Assembly (NCBI RefSeq): GCF_016811075.1
Contig: NZ_JAFBGL010000011.1
Location: 62,001-126,000 of the forward strand
Direction: 5' to 3'
DNA: 64,000 bases
Source: Oceaniferula flava
GTDB lineage: Bacteria; Verrucomicrobiota; Verrucomicrobiia; Verrucomicrobiales; Akkermansiaceae
Under the pieces are notes generated by a model. The model ran no database searches, was not told the origin of the DNA, and saw nothing but the letters and a program-made list of their open reading frames with translations. Numbering within the stretch: position 1 is the first letter of the stretch; every line of letters starts with the position of its first letter. The position numbers and the translations under genes were made by a program. Below are positions 36,811 through 46,269 of this stretch, piece after piece.

Positions 36811-36965
36811 TTGACAAAGGCACCCATTCGCCTCATGGAACGGGTCTGCCAAACCGCAGTGAGCTTTGCTTTTTCCTTCACGGGAAAAGTGAAGCATTGT
36901 GGATGCATCGTCTTCAGATGCTGCGTCCGAGGCCTCCGACTGCTCCGTCGGGGGCCTTATTTTTT
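36811..36965 (+). ncRNA. Candidate small RNA between the hydrolase and the cytochrome-WD40 gene
   Basis: On the plus strand, opposite to both neighbours, TTGACA (36811-36816) sits 17 bp before CATGGA, a weak -10. About 90 bp later an intrinsic terminator follows: GGCCTCCGAC / GTCGGGGGCC (36931-36956) and TTATTTTT. A second hairpin (CTTCAC / GTGAAG) lies between. No frame here resembles a protein. The promoter half is weak, so this is only a candidate; the hairpin may simply serve the minus-strand operon end. Confidence 0.25.
36931..36965 (+). terminator. Hairpin with T-run at the end of the DUF1501 operon
   Basis: A 10-bp stem with one mismatch (GGCCTCCGAC / GTCGGGGGCC), six-base loop, then TTATTTTT on the plus strand. 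On the minus strand it begins just after the stop of the cytochrome-WD40 gene but has no U-run, so it would end plus-strand transcription better. Confidence 0.5.
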
Positions 36966-39491
36966 GCCCGCATTTGGCGGCATCTTAGCCTCCACCGCCT
37001 GCTGGTATTGCTGCCGTTTGGCTGCGGCCTGCTGTTGTTTGGCGAGGGCTTGGGGGGCCGTTTGATCGATCTGGCTGCGGAGTTGCTGCAGACGATGGCG
37101 GACCTTGTCCAAGTTCGCCGTATCTTGCATGGAGGCCACTTCCTTGGCGAGGGCGGTGAAATCATCCATGCTGGCGTGTTGTTTGTTCCTCAATGCTTCG
37201 GCTTCCTGCTTCAGCACGATCGCCTCGGTGTTGATGGCGGCGGCTTGCCAGTGGTGCAGCTGCTGTTGTTGGCGGCTCAGTTGTTTCTTCGCCAATTCGT
37301 AGGCCGCTTTGCGTTGCTTCATCGTGGCCTCGGCTTTGGCGAGTTTCTCCTTAGCGGGTTTGATGCCTTGCTCGAAGGACTTCAGATTTTTCTGAGTCTC
37401 AGTGATCGGTGCATTTAAGGCGGTGCGCTGCTCTTGCAGGGCCTTGCGCTTGGCGTGCAGGTCATTCCATTGTTTGGAAACCTGCTGCCACTGCTTGTCG
37501 GCTTCGGCGAGACGATTGCCGGGGCCTTTTTTCTGATCGACCAGCTTGGCCAAGGCGGTGCTTTTTTCATCGCTGGCTTTTTTCTGGCTGGCGAGTTTTT
37601 GGCGATGTTGTTCAAGCTTGGTCTTCGCCACGGCGGCGGCTTGTTGGGCCGCGCTGTCGTCCGGTTTTGCCTCGGCGAGTTTTTGCACTTTCTGTTGCTG
37701 GTCGATGAGGCGCTTTTCTTCGCCGATGAGTTTTTTCAACTGCTGATCCGCTTGTTGCTTCTCACGCTGCATGGCGGTGATCGCGGCGCTGTGCTGGCTG
37801 AGTTCGCTGCGGGCCTGCTGGACATTTTTGTGTCGCTGGTCGCGCACTTTCCCCATCTCTTTGGCTTGGGCGTAGATCTTCTTGAGCTGACCGTCGAGCT
37901 GGCTTCGCTGCGCCTGCAGCTGCTTCGACTTGGCAACTGCATCACGATGCCCTTGCTCGGTCTTGGCCAGCTGCTCCTTGGCCGATTTCCACGTGGATTC
38001 ACTTTGTTGGAAGGCATCTGCCTGCTCTTTGACCTGGATTGGCAGGCTGACCAACTGGCCTTGGATACCCTTGATCCGCTGGGCGATGCTCGGTGGATTG
38101 GCGGCGATGCTGCCGATCTGTTTGGCCGTGACGGGATCCCACACGGTGATGGCGCCGGTGAGAGTGGCGACAAATACCCGCTTGCCGTCCTGGCTGATGG
38201 CGACCTCGGTGGGGAGGGATTTGAAGGCGGGCAGCTCCTTGGCGAGGGCGAACGAGGGCTTCCAGATTTTGACTTTTTTATCCCTGCCGCTGGTGACCAG
38301 AAACCCACCGCCGTTCAGGTTCCAATCGAGCGCTAACACGCCGCCCTTGTGTGCGGTGATTTTTTTCACCTGCTTGCCGTTTTTCATCGACCAGACAAGG
38401 ACCGAACCATCCTCCGATGCCGTGGCGAGCAGGTTGGAGTCCGAGCGCCAGGCGACACCCGTGATCGATGCCTTGTGACCGCGCAGTTCATAAAATTCAT
38501 TGCCCGTCTGCGCCTCCCAGACGTAGATGCCGCCGCCGCGACCACCGGAGGCTAACAGCACTCCATCGGGAGAATAGGCGAGCTGCGTCACCCAGTCTGT
38601 ATGCTTCTTGATCGAGACGAGCTGCTGATCGTTTCCTGTGTCCCAGAGCTTCACCCGTTTCCCCGGTCCACCCAGTGCCACACCACCAAGGTCGCCACGC
38701 AGCGAGGCGGCGAGCACGGAATCGAAGTCCTTGCCTGCGGTGAGGATCGGCTTCCCGCTTTCGATCTCCCAGGTCACCGTGGTGCCGGATTTGCCCCCGA
38801 TGCCACCACCGGCGAGCAAGTATTTCCCCGACGAGTGGAATGCCAGTGAGCTTGGTTGGCCTTGATCAAAGGGAAGGATGCCGACCAGTTGCAGGCTCTC
38901 CGTGTTATACAGCAGCACCTGGCGCTGACCGGTGACGGCTAACAGCGGCGCCCATGGGCTCACTGCCATGTCGGACACGGCGCTGGCACGATCGGTCTGC
39001 ACCACCGGCTCTAACAAGAGATGGCTCGGCATCGGTGGCGGACCGTCAGGTTTCCCTGCGGTGGGGGCCGCGGTGATCGAGAATGCGGGTTTACGTTTCT
39101 TCTTCGGTTTGCCGCTTTTATTTTCTAACAATCCACCATCAATCCATGCGCGGATGACATCGGCATCCTTCTTATCGAGCTTCTCCCCCTTCGGTGGCAT
39201 CTTGGGTTTCAGCGTGTGGGTGATCACGCCGTAGAGCTTGGAATCGGCGCCCTCACCAGGTTCGGCAATCTTCCCACCCGAGCCACCACGCATCATCGCG
39301 CTGTAGTTGGTGAGATCCAAGTCCCCTTTTTGTTTGTCCGGGTTGTGGCAGTTGGTGCAGGACTTTTCAAAGATGGGAAACACGTGGTCCTCATAGTTCG
39401 GTGCCGCGTGCGCCGAGGACGAAACCGCCAGTGCCACAGCCACGGCGACGCGACTTAGGATTCCGTAGGGCATGTCGTGTTGGGAATGCAT
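36957..39491 (-). CDS. Exported protein with c-type heme domain, WD40 repeats and long coiled coil
   Basis: 844 residues. Signal peptide (to about residue 29, SAHAAP), then a Planctomycete-type cytochrome C domain with CTNCH and ligand-region MPPKGEKL. Next come about seven WD40-like repeats (for example LLASGGRGGGIYVW and LLATASEDGSVLVW). From about residue 440 on the sequence is a coiled coil rich in Gln, Lys and Ala (KKQLSRQQQQLHHWQ). Last gene of a four-gene operon; it starts 1 bp after the DUF1549/DUF1553 gene stop. Role is unknown, presumably an envelope heme protein platform. Confidence 0.85.
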   Translation of the reverse strand: MHSQHDMPYGILSRVAVAVALAVSSSAHAAPNYEDHVFPIFEKSCTNCHNPDKQKGDLDLTNYSAMMRGGSGGKIAEPGEGADSKLYGVITHTLKPKMPPKGEKLDKKDADVIRAWIDGGLLENKSGKPKKKRKPAFSITAAPTAGKPDGPPPMPSHLLLEPVVQTDRASAVSDMAVSPWAPLLAVTGQRQVLLYNTESLQLVGILPFDQGQPSSLAFHSSGKYLLAGGGIGGKSGTTVTWEIESGKPILTAGKDFDSVLAASLRGDLGGVALGGPGKRVKLWDTGNDQQLVSIKKHTDWVTQLAYSPDGVLLASGGRGGGIYVWEAQTGNEFYELRGHKASITGVAWRSDSNLLATASEDGSVLVWSMKNGKQVKKITAHKGGVLALDWNLNGGGFLVTSGRDKKVKIWKPSFALAKELPAFKSLPTEVAISQDGKRVFVATLTGAITVWDPVTAKQIGSIAANPPSIAQRIKGIQGQLVSLPIQVKEQADAFQQSESTWKSAKEQLAKTEQGHRDAVAKSKQLQAQRSQLDGQLKKIYAQAKEMGKVRDQRHKNVQQARSELSQHSAAITAMQREKQQADQQLKKLIGEEKRLIDQQQKVQKLAEAKPDDSAAQQAAAVAKTKLEQHRQKLASQKKASDEKSTALAKLVDQKKGPGNRLAEADKQWQQVSKQWNDLHAKRKALQEQRTALNAPITETQKNLKSFEQGIKPAKEKLAKAEATMKQRKAAYELAKKQLSRQQQQLHHWQAAAINTEAIVLKQEAEALRNKQHASMDDFTALAKEVASMQDTANLDKVRHRLQQLRSQIDQTAPQALAKQQQAAAKRQQYQQAVEAKMPPNAGKK

Positions 39492-39492
39492 G

Positions 39493-42333
39493 CTAGTGGT
39501 TGAAGATGAATTCTTTGGAGTTCAGAAGCGCCCAGAAAATGTCCTCGAGCACTTCGCGTTTGCTTTGAAAATCGTTGGCGTCCTTGAGGTAGTTTTGCAA
39601 CTTCGCCATTTCGGCATCGGTGGGTGGTCGCGACAAACAGGTCAGGTAAAGATGCCGGATGATTTCCTCCGGTGTCTTTTTCTCCTTCAGCATGTTCACC
39701 ACGCGCTGCCCGCTGCGGATGCGGTTGTGGGTGGTGTCGCCATTGAGTAGGTGCAAGGCCTGCGACAGGCTGGGTTCCATTTTAACTTCGCAGGAGCAGA
39801 CGGTTTCGCGAGTAGCCCGACCGAAGGTTTTCAGGAAATAGGTGGAGGTATTGCCATCCGCGATCTGCACCGCGCGGGCACCTTTGGGCAGGCCTTTGAA
39901 TTTGTTCGGGGTGGAGGTGACTTGGGAAACGACATCGAGCAGCACCTCGGCGCGGAGTCGGCGCACGCGGGCGTGGGAGAAGTTGCGGGTGTCCGTGGCG
40001 TTACTTTCGTTCACTCGGGTCGACCGCTGATAGGTTTGCGATGTGCAGATGTCGCGGACCAGACGTTTGAAATCGAAGTTATAATCGACAAAGTGTTTCG
40101 CCAGGTCGTCCATCAACTCGGGGTTCGACGGTGGGTTCGAGATCCGCACATCATCCACCGGCTCGACGATGCCGATGCCAAAGAAATGCGCCCAGATGAT
40201 GTTCGAGACATTGCGGGCAAACCACGGGTTCTCCGGCTCAGTGAGCCACTGCGCCACCAGTTCCCTGCGCGACTTGCCAGAGGTATCCGGTGCCTCACCG
40301 CCGAGGAACTTGGGCTCGGCGGTTTGATTGGTGAGCGGGTTCTTCATCTGGCCGCCGCCATCGAAGATGATCTGCTCGCGCGGGTCTTCCGCTTTCTTGC
40401 GTTTCACCTGCGCGAAGAAGGCGGCGAAGCGATAGTATTCCTCCATCGTCCAGCGATCGAAGGGATGGTTGTGACACTGGGCGCACTGGATGCGGGTGCC
40501 CATGAAGACCTGGGCGACATTTTCTGTTAGCAGGAGCGTTTCCTGCTCCACTTGGAAAAAATTCGTGGCAGGTGTCGAGAACGTGCCCCCTTTGGAAGTC
40601 AGTAGCTCGCGCACGATTTCGTTGAAGGGAGTGTTCGATGCAATGCGCTCGCGCAGCCAGTTATGATAGAGCAGCGCCGCCTTATAGCTGACCTGATTCT
40701 GGAAGGTTCTGATCTGCAGCAGCTCCGACCATTTCATCACCCAAATCTCGGTGAACTCCTTGGTCTCGATCAATCGATCCACGAGTGCGGCACGTTTGTT
40801 GGGATCCTCGTCGGCTAGAAAAGTGGCACGGTCTTCGGGCGTTGGGAGCCTACCAATGAGGTCGAGATAAACCCGCCGGACGAAGACGGTGTCATCGCAG
40901 GTATCCGATGGGATCACGCGCAGTTTGTGCAGCTTCTGATAGACGTGACCATCGATGTAATTCGCCGCCGGCAAGTCCGGCTTGCTGTAGCTCAGCTGAT
41001 CCGGGATGACGATGGTTTGCATGCCCTCGGTGAAGGTTTGGAAACGTCCCATCAAAAACGACTCACCTCGTTTGGCGGAGGTCAGCAATCCGCTGCGGGC
41101 GTCGATTTCCACCGAGTTGTCGTTGCTGGTGCTGTAGGTCGTCAGGCTGGTGACATCGCGGTCGCTGCCGTCGGAATAAATCGCCCTCACCGTGAGCGGA
41201 AGTTTTTGCCCGGCACCCTTTAGCACCGCCTGCGTCGGGCGGACTTCGATGGAGGTCGGCAGCACGATATCGCCATCGTCATAATGCGCCCCGTCTTTGA
41301 TCCAGGCGTGCAGGACCTTATACGCGGCGCTGGATTCATCGAACAGTTTGCCGCCGGTGTGCGGCACTTTTTCGGTCGCTTTGGTCAGCATCAGGCTGTC
41401 CTCGGGCAGCGCGAGATTGATTCGGCGACCCGGCATTTCTCGTGTCAGTCGGTAGTGGTCGCCTTGGGGGTCGTAACCGAAAAGTGACAGATTAAATCCA
41501 TCCTGCCCCCGTGCCGACCCGTGGCATGATCCGGTGTTGCAGCCCGAAGCTGTTAGCACCGGCATGACATCGCGCCGAAAACTCACCGGCCTGGCTTTTT
41601 TCGCCTCTTTCACCACCACCTGAACCGTCGCTTTTTTTCCACGGTAGCTGATTTCCACCGATGTCTCACCGTCCACTTGGGGAAAGAGAGTGGTGCCTTC
41701 AATGCGGACCAATGCCGCATCGGCAGCGCTGATATCCACCGATGGCGTGACATCGCGCGTGGTGGCATCCTTGTAGTGCCCGATGACAATCAGACGATGG
41801 AAGTCCGCGCTGGTCTCCAGGGAAACCTGCTTCGGAAAGACTTCGATGGAGGTGAGATTCGGGTCCGACTGATCGAGATTCGCTTCGCGCCGACTGCGTT
41901 CCTTCGCCTGCAACTGCAATCCATCCGGCCAGGGAGCGCCGGCTACGAGCCAGTTTTCCAGTAGCTTGGTTTGCACCTCCGTGAGTGGTGGCCCGCCGCT
42001 TACCTTGCCGTCTTTGCTTTTCTCCTCGGTCGGCGGCATGATGTCGTCGTGCCCCGGCGCATGGCGAACCAGCTTGAGCAGCAGGCTGCTTTCGGGAGCT
42101 TTCAAGTCCACTGCCAGATCGGTGTCGCCACCTTCTAACAATCCGGCACGGGTATCGAGTCGGAGCGCGCCCTTCTGCTTATCCGCTCCATGACAGCTGA
42201 CACAGTTCTGTTCCAAAATCGGCTGAATCTCCGTGGCGAAATCCGGAGCTGCGGAGGCGGCTTCGGTGAGCAATGCCGCCACCACACTGTGGCAGACATT
42301 TTTCCAAATAGGATGGTTCATCGGATGCTTCAT
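39493..42333 (-). CDS. DUF1549/DUF1553 protein with c-type heme motifs
   Basis: 946 residues, signal peptide (to about 28, SAAP). Heme-binding motif CVSCH in a cytochrome C-like N-terminal domain (PSCyt1 type); second motif in GCNTGSCHG; a third in QCAQCHNHPFDRW, the hallmark block of DUF1549. The C-terminal part is DUF1553 (ending FNH after REVLEDIFWALLNSKEF). A bacterial Ig-like segment lies between (VLKGAGQKLPLTVRAIYSDGS). The family is abundant in Planctomycetes and Verrucomicrobia, role unproven, perhaps glycan oxidation or binding. The stop codon overlaps no gene but is 1 bp from the next start; the start overlaps the PPC gene stop by 4 bases. Confidence 0.92.
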   Translation of the reverse strand: MKHPMNHPIWKNVCHSVVAALLTEAASAAPDFATEIQPILEQNCVSCHGADKQKGALRLDTRAGLLEGGDTDLAVDLKAPESSLLLKLVRHAPGHDDIMPPTEEKSKDGKVSGGPPLTEVQTKLLENWLVAGAPWPDGLQLQAKERSRREANLDQSDPNLTSIEVFPKQVSLETSADFHRLIVIGHYKDATTRDVTPSVDISAADAALVRIEGTTLFPQVDGETSVEISYRGKKATVQVVVKEAKKARPVSFRRDVMPVLTASGCNTGSCHGSARGQDGFNLSLFGYDPQGDHYRLTREMPGRRINLALPEDSLMLTKATEKVPHTGGKLFDESSAAYKVLHAWIKDGAHYDDGDIVLPTSIEVRPTQAVLKGAGQKLPLTVRAIYSDGSDRDVTSLTTYSTSNDNSVEIDARSGLLTSAKRGESFLMGRFQTFTEGMQTIVIPDQLSYSKPDLPAANYIDGHVYQKLHKLRVIPSDTCDDTVFVRRVYLDLIGRLPTPEDRATFLADEDPNKRAALVDRLIETKEFTEIWVMKWSELLQIRTFQNQVSYKAALLYHNWLRERIASNTPFNEIVRELLTSKGGTFSTPATNFFQVEQETLLLTENVAQVFMGTRIQCAQCHNHPFDRWTMEEYYRFAAFFAQVKRKKAEDPREQIIFDGGGQMKNPLTNQTAEPKFLGGEAPDTSGKSRRELVAQWLTEPENPWFARNVSNIIWAHFFGIGIVEPVDDVRISNPPSNPELMDDLAKHFVDYNFDFKRLVRDICTSQTYQRSTRVNESNATDTRNFSHARVRRLRAEVLLDVVSQVTSTPNKFKGLPKGARAVQIADGNTSTYFLKTFGRATRETVCSCEVKMEPSLSQALHLLNGDTTHNRIRSGQRVVNMLKEKKTPEEIIRHLYLTCLSRPPTDAEMAKLQNYLKDANDFQSKREVLEDIFWALLNSKEFIFNH

Positions 42334-44726
42334 GGCTTGCTTTGGCGGAGTTGTTCCAGGCGTGACAGCGGCTTTTTGGTGGCAGGTTTTTTCGTCGTGG
42401 CAGCTGCTTTTTCGCCCTTGGGTTTTGGCGGTGGCGGATTGATTCTCAGCGTGCCGCCCTGGCCAATGTTGTGAGGGATGACGTGACCGCCTTGCTTTGG
42501 CAGCACCTGGCAGAAGATCGTGTTGTGATTTCCCTTGGGGGCGTCGGACGCGACTTCGAGATCGAAAACCAGCTCCCGGGTCTTGGCGGTGATCTTTTTC
42601 GGCACGGTTTTCACCCCGTGTGGCAGGCCGTGCAGAATCACTTCAGCCTCACCACTGAATGCTCGGTTGTGATTTAGTTTGCAGAGCAGCGAAGTGTTCT
42701 GACCGGGAGTGGTCGACGCCATTTCCATGCTTACACTGAGGAAGGGTTCGGAAACTTGCAGGGTGACCGGAGCCGAGGCAACCATCACCGGGCCGGACTT
42801 GGTGGTGGCCTCGGCCGTGACACAAATCCGGTGTGCACCCAGCGCCGCATCGCCATTGGCATTGATCTCATAGACGCCCTCGGTCTTGCCCTTGGCAATG
42901 GTGATCGACGTTGGTGATCCGACCCCCGCCGGCTTCCACGGCAGCACCACATTCACCGGAGCATCGAAGCCTTTGTCGCGCACAAGCGAGACATATAACT
43001 TCGCGGTGCCATTCTTCACGATCGGGACGGGTGGATGTTTCAACCGCACTTGAAACGGCGCCTGCTCGCAGACGGCAACGGTCACCCGACGGTCTTTGGT
43101 GCTGTGAAAGGTGCCGGTGTTGTTGATCTCGATGTGATGCACCACCTCGTTCAAGTCGCCTTTGACCCGACTCTCAGGGTTGGCGTCACGGATGGTGAAA
43201 TGATGCAGCCCTCCGGATAGGGGCGCGTCTACCTTGGCTTCGAAGAATGCGAGGAAAGAGGTCACCCCCTTGGGCACCTTGCCGGCACTCATGGTGACAC
43301 CGGGCGGTAGGGAGTCGGCCTCTAACACACACTCGCAGCCGGTATTCCTACGCGCGACATTGACCACCGTGGCGTAGCGATTCCCCCGGGGTATGACGAT
43401 GGCTTTGCGCAGCTGGCTGTTGTTTCTCGCGGCGACAGGTAAGGTGGCCGACAGCGCTGCCTTCCGATGGTTGATTTCCACCCGGTAAACGTAAGCAGGC
43501 CCACCATTGCCCAGCTGATCGCGGACGTTGAGAAAATAGTCGCCATCTGCGCTCGGTTTGAAATCGATGATGCTATCCAGCTGCCCCTGGTCGTCATTCC
43601 GACTGATCTGCTTCCCTTTGGCATCGCGCAGAATCAGCACGCTATCGAGCGGTGACCGTAGGCTTCGCGCCTTCACCTGAATGCGAAGATTCTGCCCTTT
43701 TTTGGCACTGAAGCGGAACCAGTCGACATCGTTTTTCCGCTGAATGATTCCATGAAAGGCACAAGGAGCGGCTAGGGTCGGGCCGACTTCCTTGGAGCCG
43801 TTGTTAGGTTCTTTTTCGTTGGCAAATGGCAGTGAACTCACCAGCACCGAGTTTGGCGAGGGCGCCTGCAAGCCGTCTTTTTGGGCAAAGATGGGGAACA
43901 ACGCAGCTTCCTCGCCCGTGACGCTGGCGGTCACCTGATAATCTCCAGCCGGATCGCCAATCATGGTGAAGGTGGTGGCCACTCCCGGCTTGGCGGCAGG
44001 TGGGTAGATCGCGGACGGACGGGTGAAGCCTCCGATGTGCAGGCGGTAACGACAGCGGTTGTTTCCTTCGTAAGACGACTCCCTAACAAGAATTGTATAG
44101 TTCCCATCAGCGGGTGCGATGATCGAGGCAAAGGCGTCCTGACGCAGTAGCGGCGCATCATCGGAAGTGGCGAGTTCGAAGCGTTTGCCATCGAGGATGG
44201 CGACGTAGGGATCGAAGAACACGCCACCGAGTCGCATGCCCTCGACTTCCACCGAGATGCGCTGACCCTTTTTCGCCTGCACCTGGTAGTAATCGACATC
44301 CTCCAGCTCGGCCACGCCGGCCACCGTGGTGTTCCACGGCACGGTCTGAGGTTTGCCAAAATCATTGTTCGGCTCCACCTCCTTGGTCGTGGCAAATTGG
44401 CCGACCCAAAAAGTGCGCATGTAGCTCACGCCGCCTCGACAGCGCAAGCGCAGGGCATACTCGCCCAGCTCGGCCTCCGGGGAGATTTTCAGCGCGGCCT
44501 TGACCTGCTTCGCGTTCACCGAGGTCAAGCTGGTGACGCTGATGCCCGGTTTGAGAAAGATGATTTCCTCAGGCGACTCCATCCGGTCGCCATGTAGATT
44601 GACCACAACCTCCTGACCACGCTGCCCACCGCGCGGCAGCACCGCATTCAACACGGGGGTGAATGCCTGGGCCGATAGAGTCGACACACAGAGGAATGCC
44701 AGAGTTTTCAGAGCAGCACGTATCAT
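42330..44726 (-). CDS. Exported PPC-domain protein (bacterial pre-peptidase C-terminal repeats)
   Basis: 798 residues with signal peptide (to about 21, AQAF). Two pre-peptidase C-terminal type domains are visible: EVEPNNDFGKPQTV...VDYYQVQAKKGQRISVEVEG and NEKEPNNGSKEV...VDWFRFSAKKGQNLRIQVK. Beta-rich Ig-like segments surround them, and the C-terminus is Pro/Lys-rich (KPATKKPLSRLEQL). PPC domains usually bind polymers or aid secretion. Second gene of the operon, 5 bp after the DUF1501 gene, overlapping the next by 4 bases. Confidence 0.88.
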   Translation of the reverse strand: MIRAALKTLAFLCVSTLSAQAFTPVLNAVLPRGGQRGQEVVVNLHGDRMESPEEIIFLKPGISVTSLTSVNAKQVKAALKISPEAELGEYALRLRCRGGVSYMRTFWVGQFATTKEVEPNNDFGKPQTVPWNTTVAGVAELEDVDYYQVQAKKGQRISVEVEGMRLGGVFFDPYVAILDGKRFELATSDDAPLLRQDAFASIIAPADGNYTILVRESSYEGNNRCRYRLHIGGFTRPSAIYPPAAKPGVATTFTMIGDPAGDYQVTASVTGEEAALFPIFAQKDGLQAPSPNSVLVSSLPFANEKEPNNGSKEVGPTLAAPCAFHGIIQRKNDVDWFRFSAKKGQNLRIQVKARSLRSPLDSVLILRDAKGKQISRNDDQGQLDSIIDFKPSADGDYFLNVRDQLGNGGPAYVYRVEINHRKAALSATLPVAARNNSQLRKAIVIPRGNRYATVVNVARRNTGCECVLEADSLPPGVTMSAGKVPKGVTSFLAFFEAKVDAPLSGGLHHFTIRDANPESRVKGDLNEVVHHIEINNTGTFHSTKDRRVTVAVCEQAPFQVRLKHPPVPIVKNGTAKLYVSLVRDKGFDAPVNVVLPWKPAGVGSPTSITIAKGKTEGVYEINANGDAALGAHRICVTAEATTKSGPVMVASAPVTLQVSEPFLSVSMEMASTTPGQNTSLLCKLNHNRAFSGEAEVILHGLPHGVKTVPKKITAKTRELVFDLEVASDAPKGNHNTIFCQVLPKQGGHVIPHNIGQGGTLRINPPPPKPKGEKAAATTKKPATKKPLSRLEQLRQSKP

Positions 44727-44731
44727 ATCCG

Positions 44732-46060
44732 TTAGAGAAGAATATCTTTGATCACCTCTCCGCCGTCGACGATCTCGATCGGTCGGCCACCCGGTGCCAT
44801 CAGCTCCTTATCCGCATTGATGCCCATCTGGTGATAGACGGTCTTGGCAAAATCCTGCACGCCCACCTTATTCTCCTCCGGCTCTGCGGCGAGGGCGTTG
44901 GACTTTCCGTAGATCACCCCTTTTTGCACCCCGCCTCCGGCCATCATCACGGAGAAGACTCTGGGCCAGTGGTCGCGACCGTTGGTTTTATTGATCTTCG
45001 GTGTGCGCCCAAACTCGGAGGTGAGCAGCACGAGGGTATTGTCCAACATACCGCGCTGGTTCAGGTCCTTGAGCAGGGCGGCCACGGCCTTATCCACGCT
45101 CGGCAGCTGCTTCTGGATACCGGTTTTAATGTTATCGTGGTGGTCCCAGCCACCGGCAGTCAGGGAGATAAAGCGCACACCCGCCTCGGCCAATCGACGC
45201 GCTAACAACATACGCTGCCCCGCCTGGGTTTTGCCATACATCAGCTTCAGCTTTTCAGGCTCCTTCGAGAGATCAAATGCCTCCCGCGCCTTCTGCGACG
45301 AGATCAGCTTGTAGGCGTGCTGATAGAACGAGTCCATGGAATCGAGCGCATCGGAATTTTCCAGACTGCGAAAATGGTCGTCGACGGTGCTAAGCATCGA
45401 TTTCCGGCGATTAAAGCGTTGCTCATCGACGTCCTTCGGTAAATTCAGATCGCGCACCTTGAAGTTCCCCCTCGCTGGATCGGCGCCCAATCCGAACGGT
45501 CCGTAGGCGGAGCTGAGGTAGCCGGAGTTGGCGAACTCATTCGGCACGTTGGGCACGCAGACGTAGGGAGGAAGGTTATTTTTCGGCCCGAACTCGTGCG
45601 AGACCACCGAGCCCATCGAAGGAAACTGCAGTGCCGGACTGGGCCGGTAGCCGGTGAACATATTGTGGGTCCCGCGCTCGTGCGCCGCCTCGCCATGCGA
45701 CATCGATCGGATCACGGTCATCAGATCCGCCACCTTCGCCATTTCCTTCATATGCTCGCCAAAGCGTTCGCCTTTCAGCACGGTGGGGATCGAGCCGAAG
45801 GGGCCACGGTATTCGCTGGGTGCGTAAGGTTTGGGATCGAACGATTCCTGCTGCGCCAGTCCGCCGGGCAGGAAAATCTGGATCACCGACTTGGCAACAC
45901 CCTCTTTCGAGGCATAGGTTTTCTGCGCTCCGAGGGCCTCCATTTTGAGAAATTCCGGCAGTGTCAGACCCAGCCCCGCGAGCAGGCCAACGTGTAAAAA
46001 TTCGCGCCGTGAGCTGTCGGAGGCAAACGGGTTTCCAGGGCATGAGGGGTTCTTTTTCAT
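44732..46060 (-). CDS. DUF1501 protein with Tat signal
   Basis: 442 residues from the ATG giving MKKNPSCPG. A longer frame would extend into the upstream promoter region and does not resemble the family. A twin-arginine signal SSRREFLHVGLLAGLGL is at the N-terminus. Conserved blocks: LPGGLAQQESFDPKPYAPSEYRGP, TVIRSMSHGEAAHERGTHNMFTGY, LTAGGWDHHDN and LLTSEFGRTPKIN, typical of sulfatase-superfamily-like DUF1501 enzymes with metal-ligand Asp/His. First gene of the four-gene operon. Function unproven; folded export through Tat suggests a metal cofactor. Confidence 0.93.
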   Translation of the reverse strand: MKKNPSCPGNPFASDSSRREFLHVGLLAGLGLTLPEFLKMEALGAQKTYASKEGVAKSVIQIFLPGGLAQQESFDPKPYAPSEYRGPFGSIPTVLKGERFGEHMKEMAKVADLMTVIRSMSHGEAAHERGTHNMFTGYRPSPALQFPSMGSVVSHEFGPKNNLPPYVCVPNVPNEFANSGYLSSAYGPFGLGADPARGNFKVRDLNLPKDVDEQRFNRRKSMLSTVDDHFRSLENSDALDSMDSFYQHAYKLISSQKAREAFDLSKEPEKLKLMYGKTQAGQRMLLARRLAEAGVRFISLTAGGWDHHDNIKTGIQKQLPSVDKAVAALLKDLNQRGMLDNTLVLLTSEFGRTPKINKTNGRDHWPRVFSVMMAGGGVQKGVIYGKSNALAAEPEENKVGVQDFAKTVYHQMGINADKELMAPGGRPIEIVDGGEVIKDILL

Positions 46061-46269
46061 AAGCTTAGGGCATAGGTAAAAAATGACGGTGCTAACATAA
46101 GCATACGCCACCCTCTCGGAAAACCTATCATCGTTTCCAGCGCAATTTGTCATACCATGAGAGACGACCACGAAGCCGAAAACCACCCGCCGCGACGAAG
46201 CCTGTCAGCAGACCAATCAAACGAAAGTTTCTCTGGTAATGCCCATGATCCTTGGCAAAAATACCTCTT

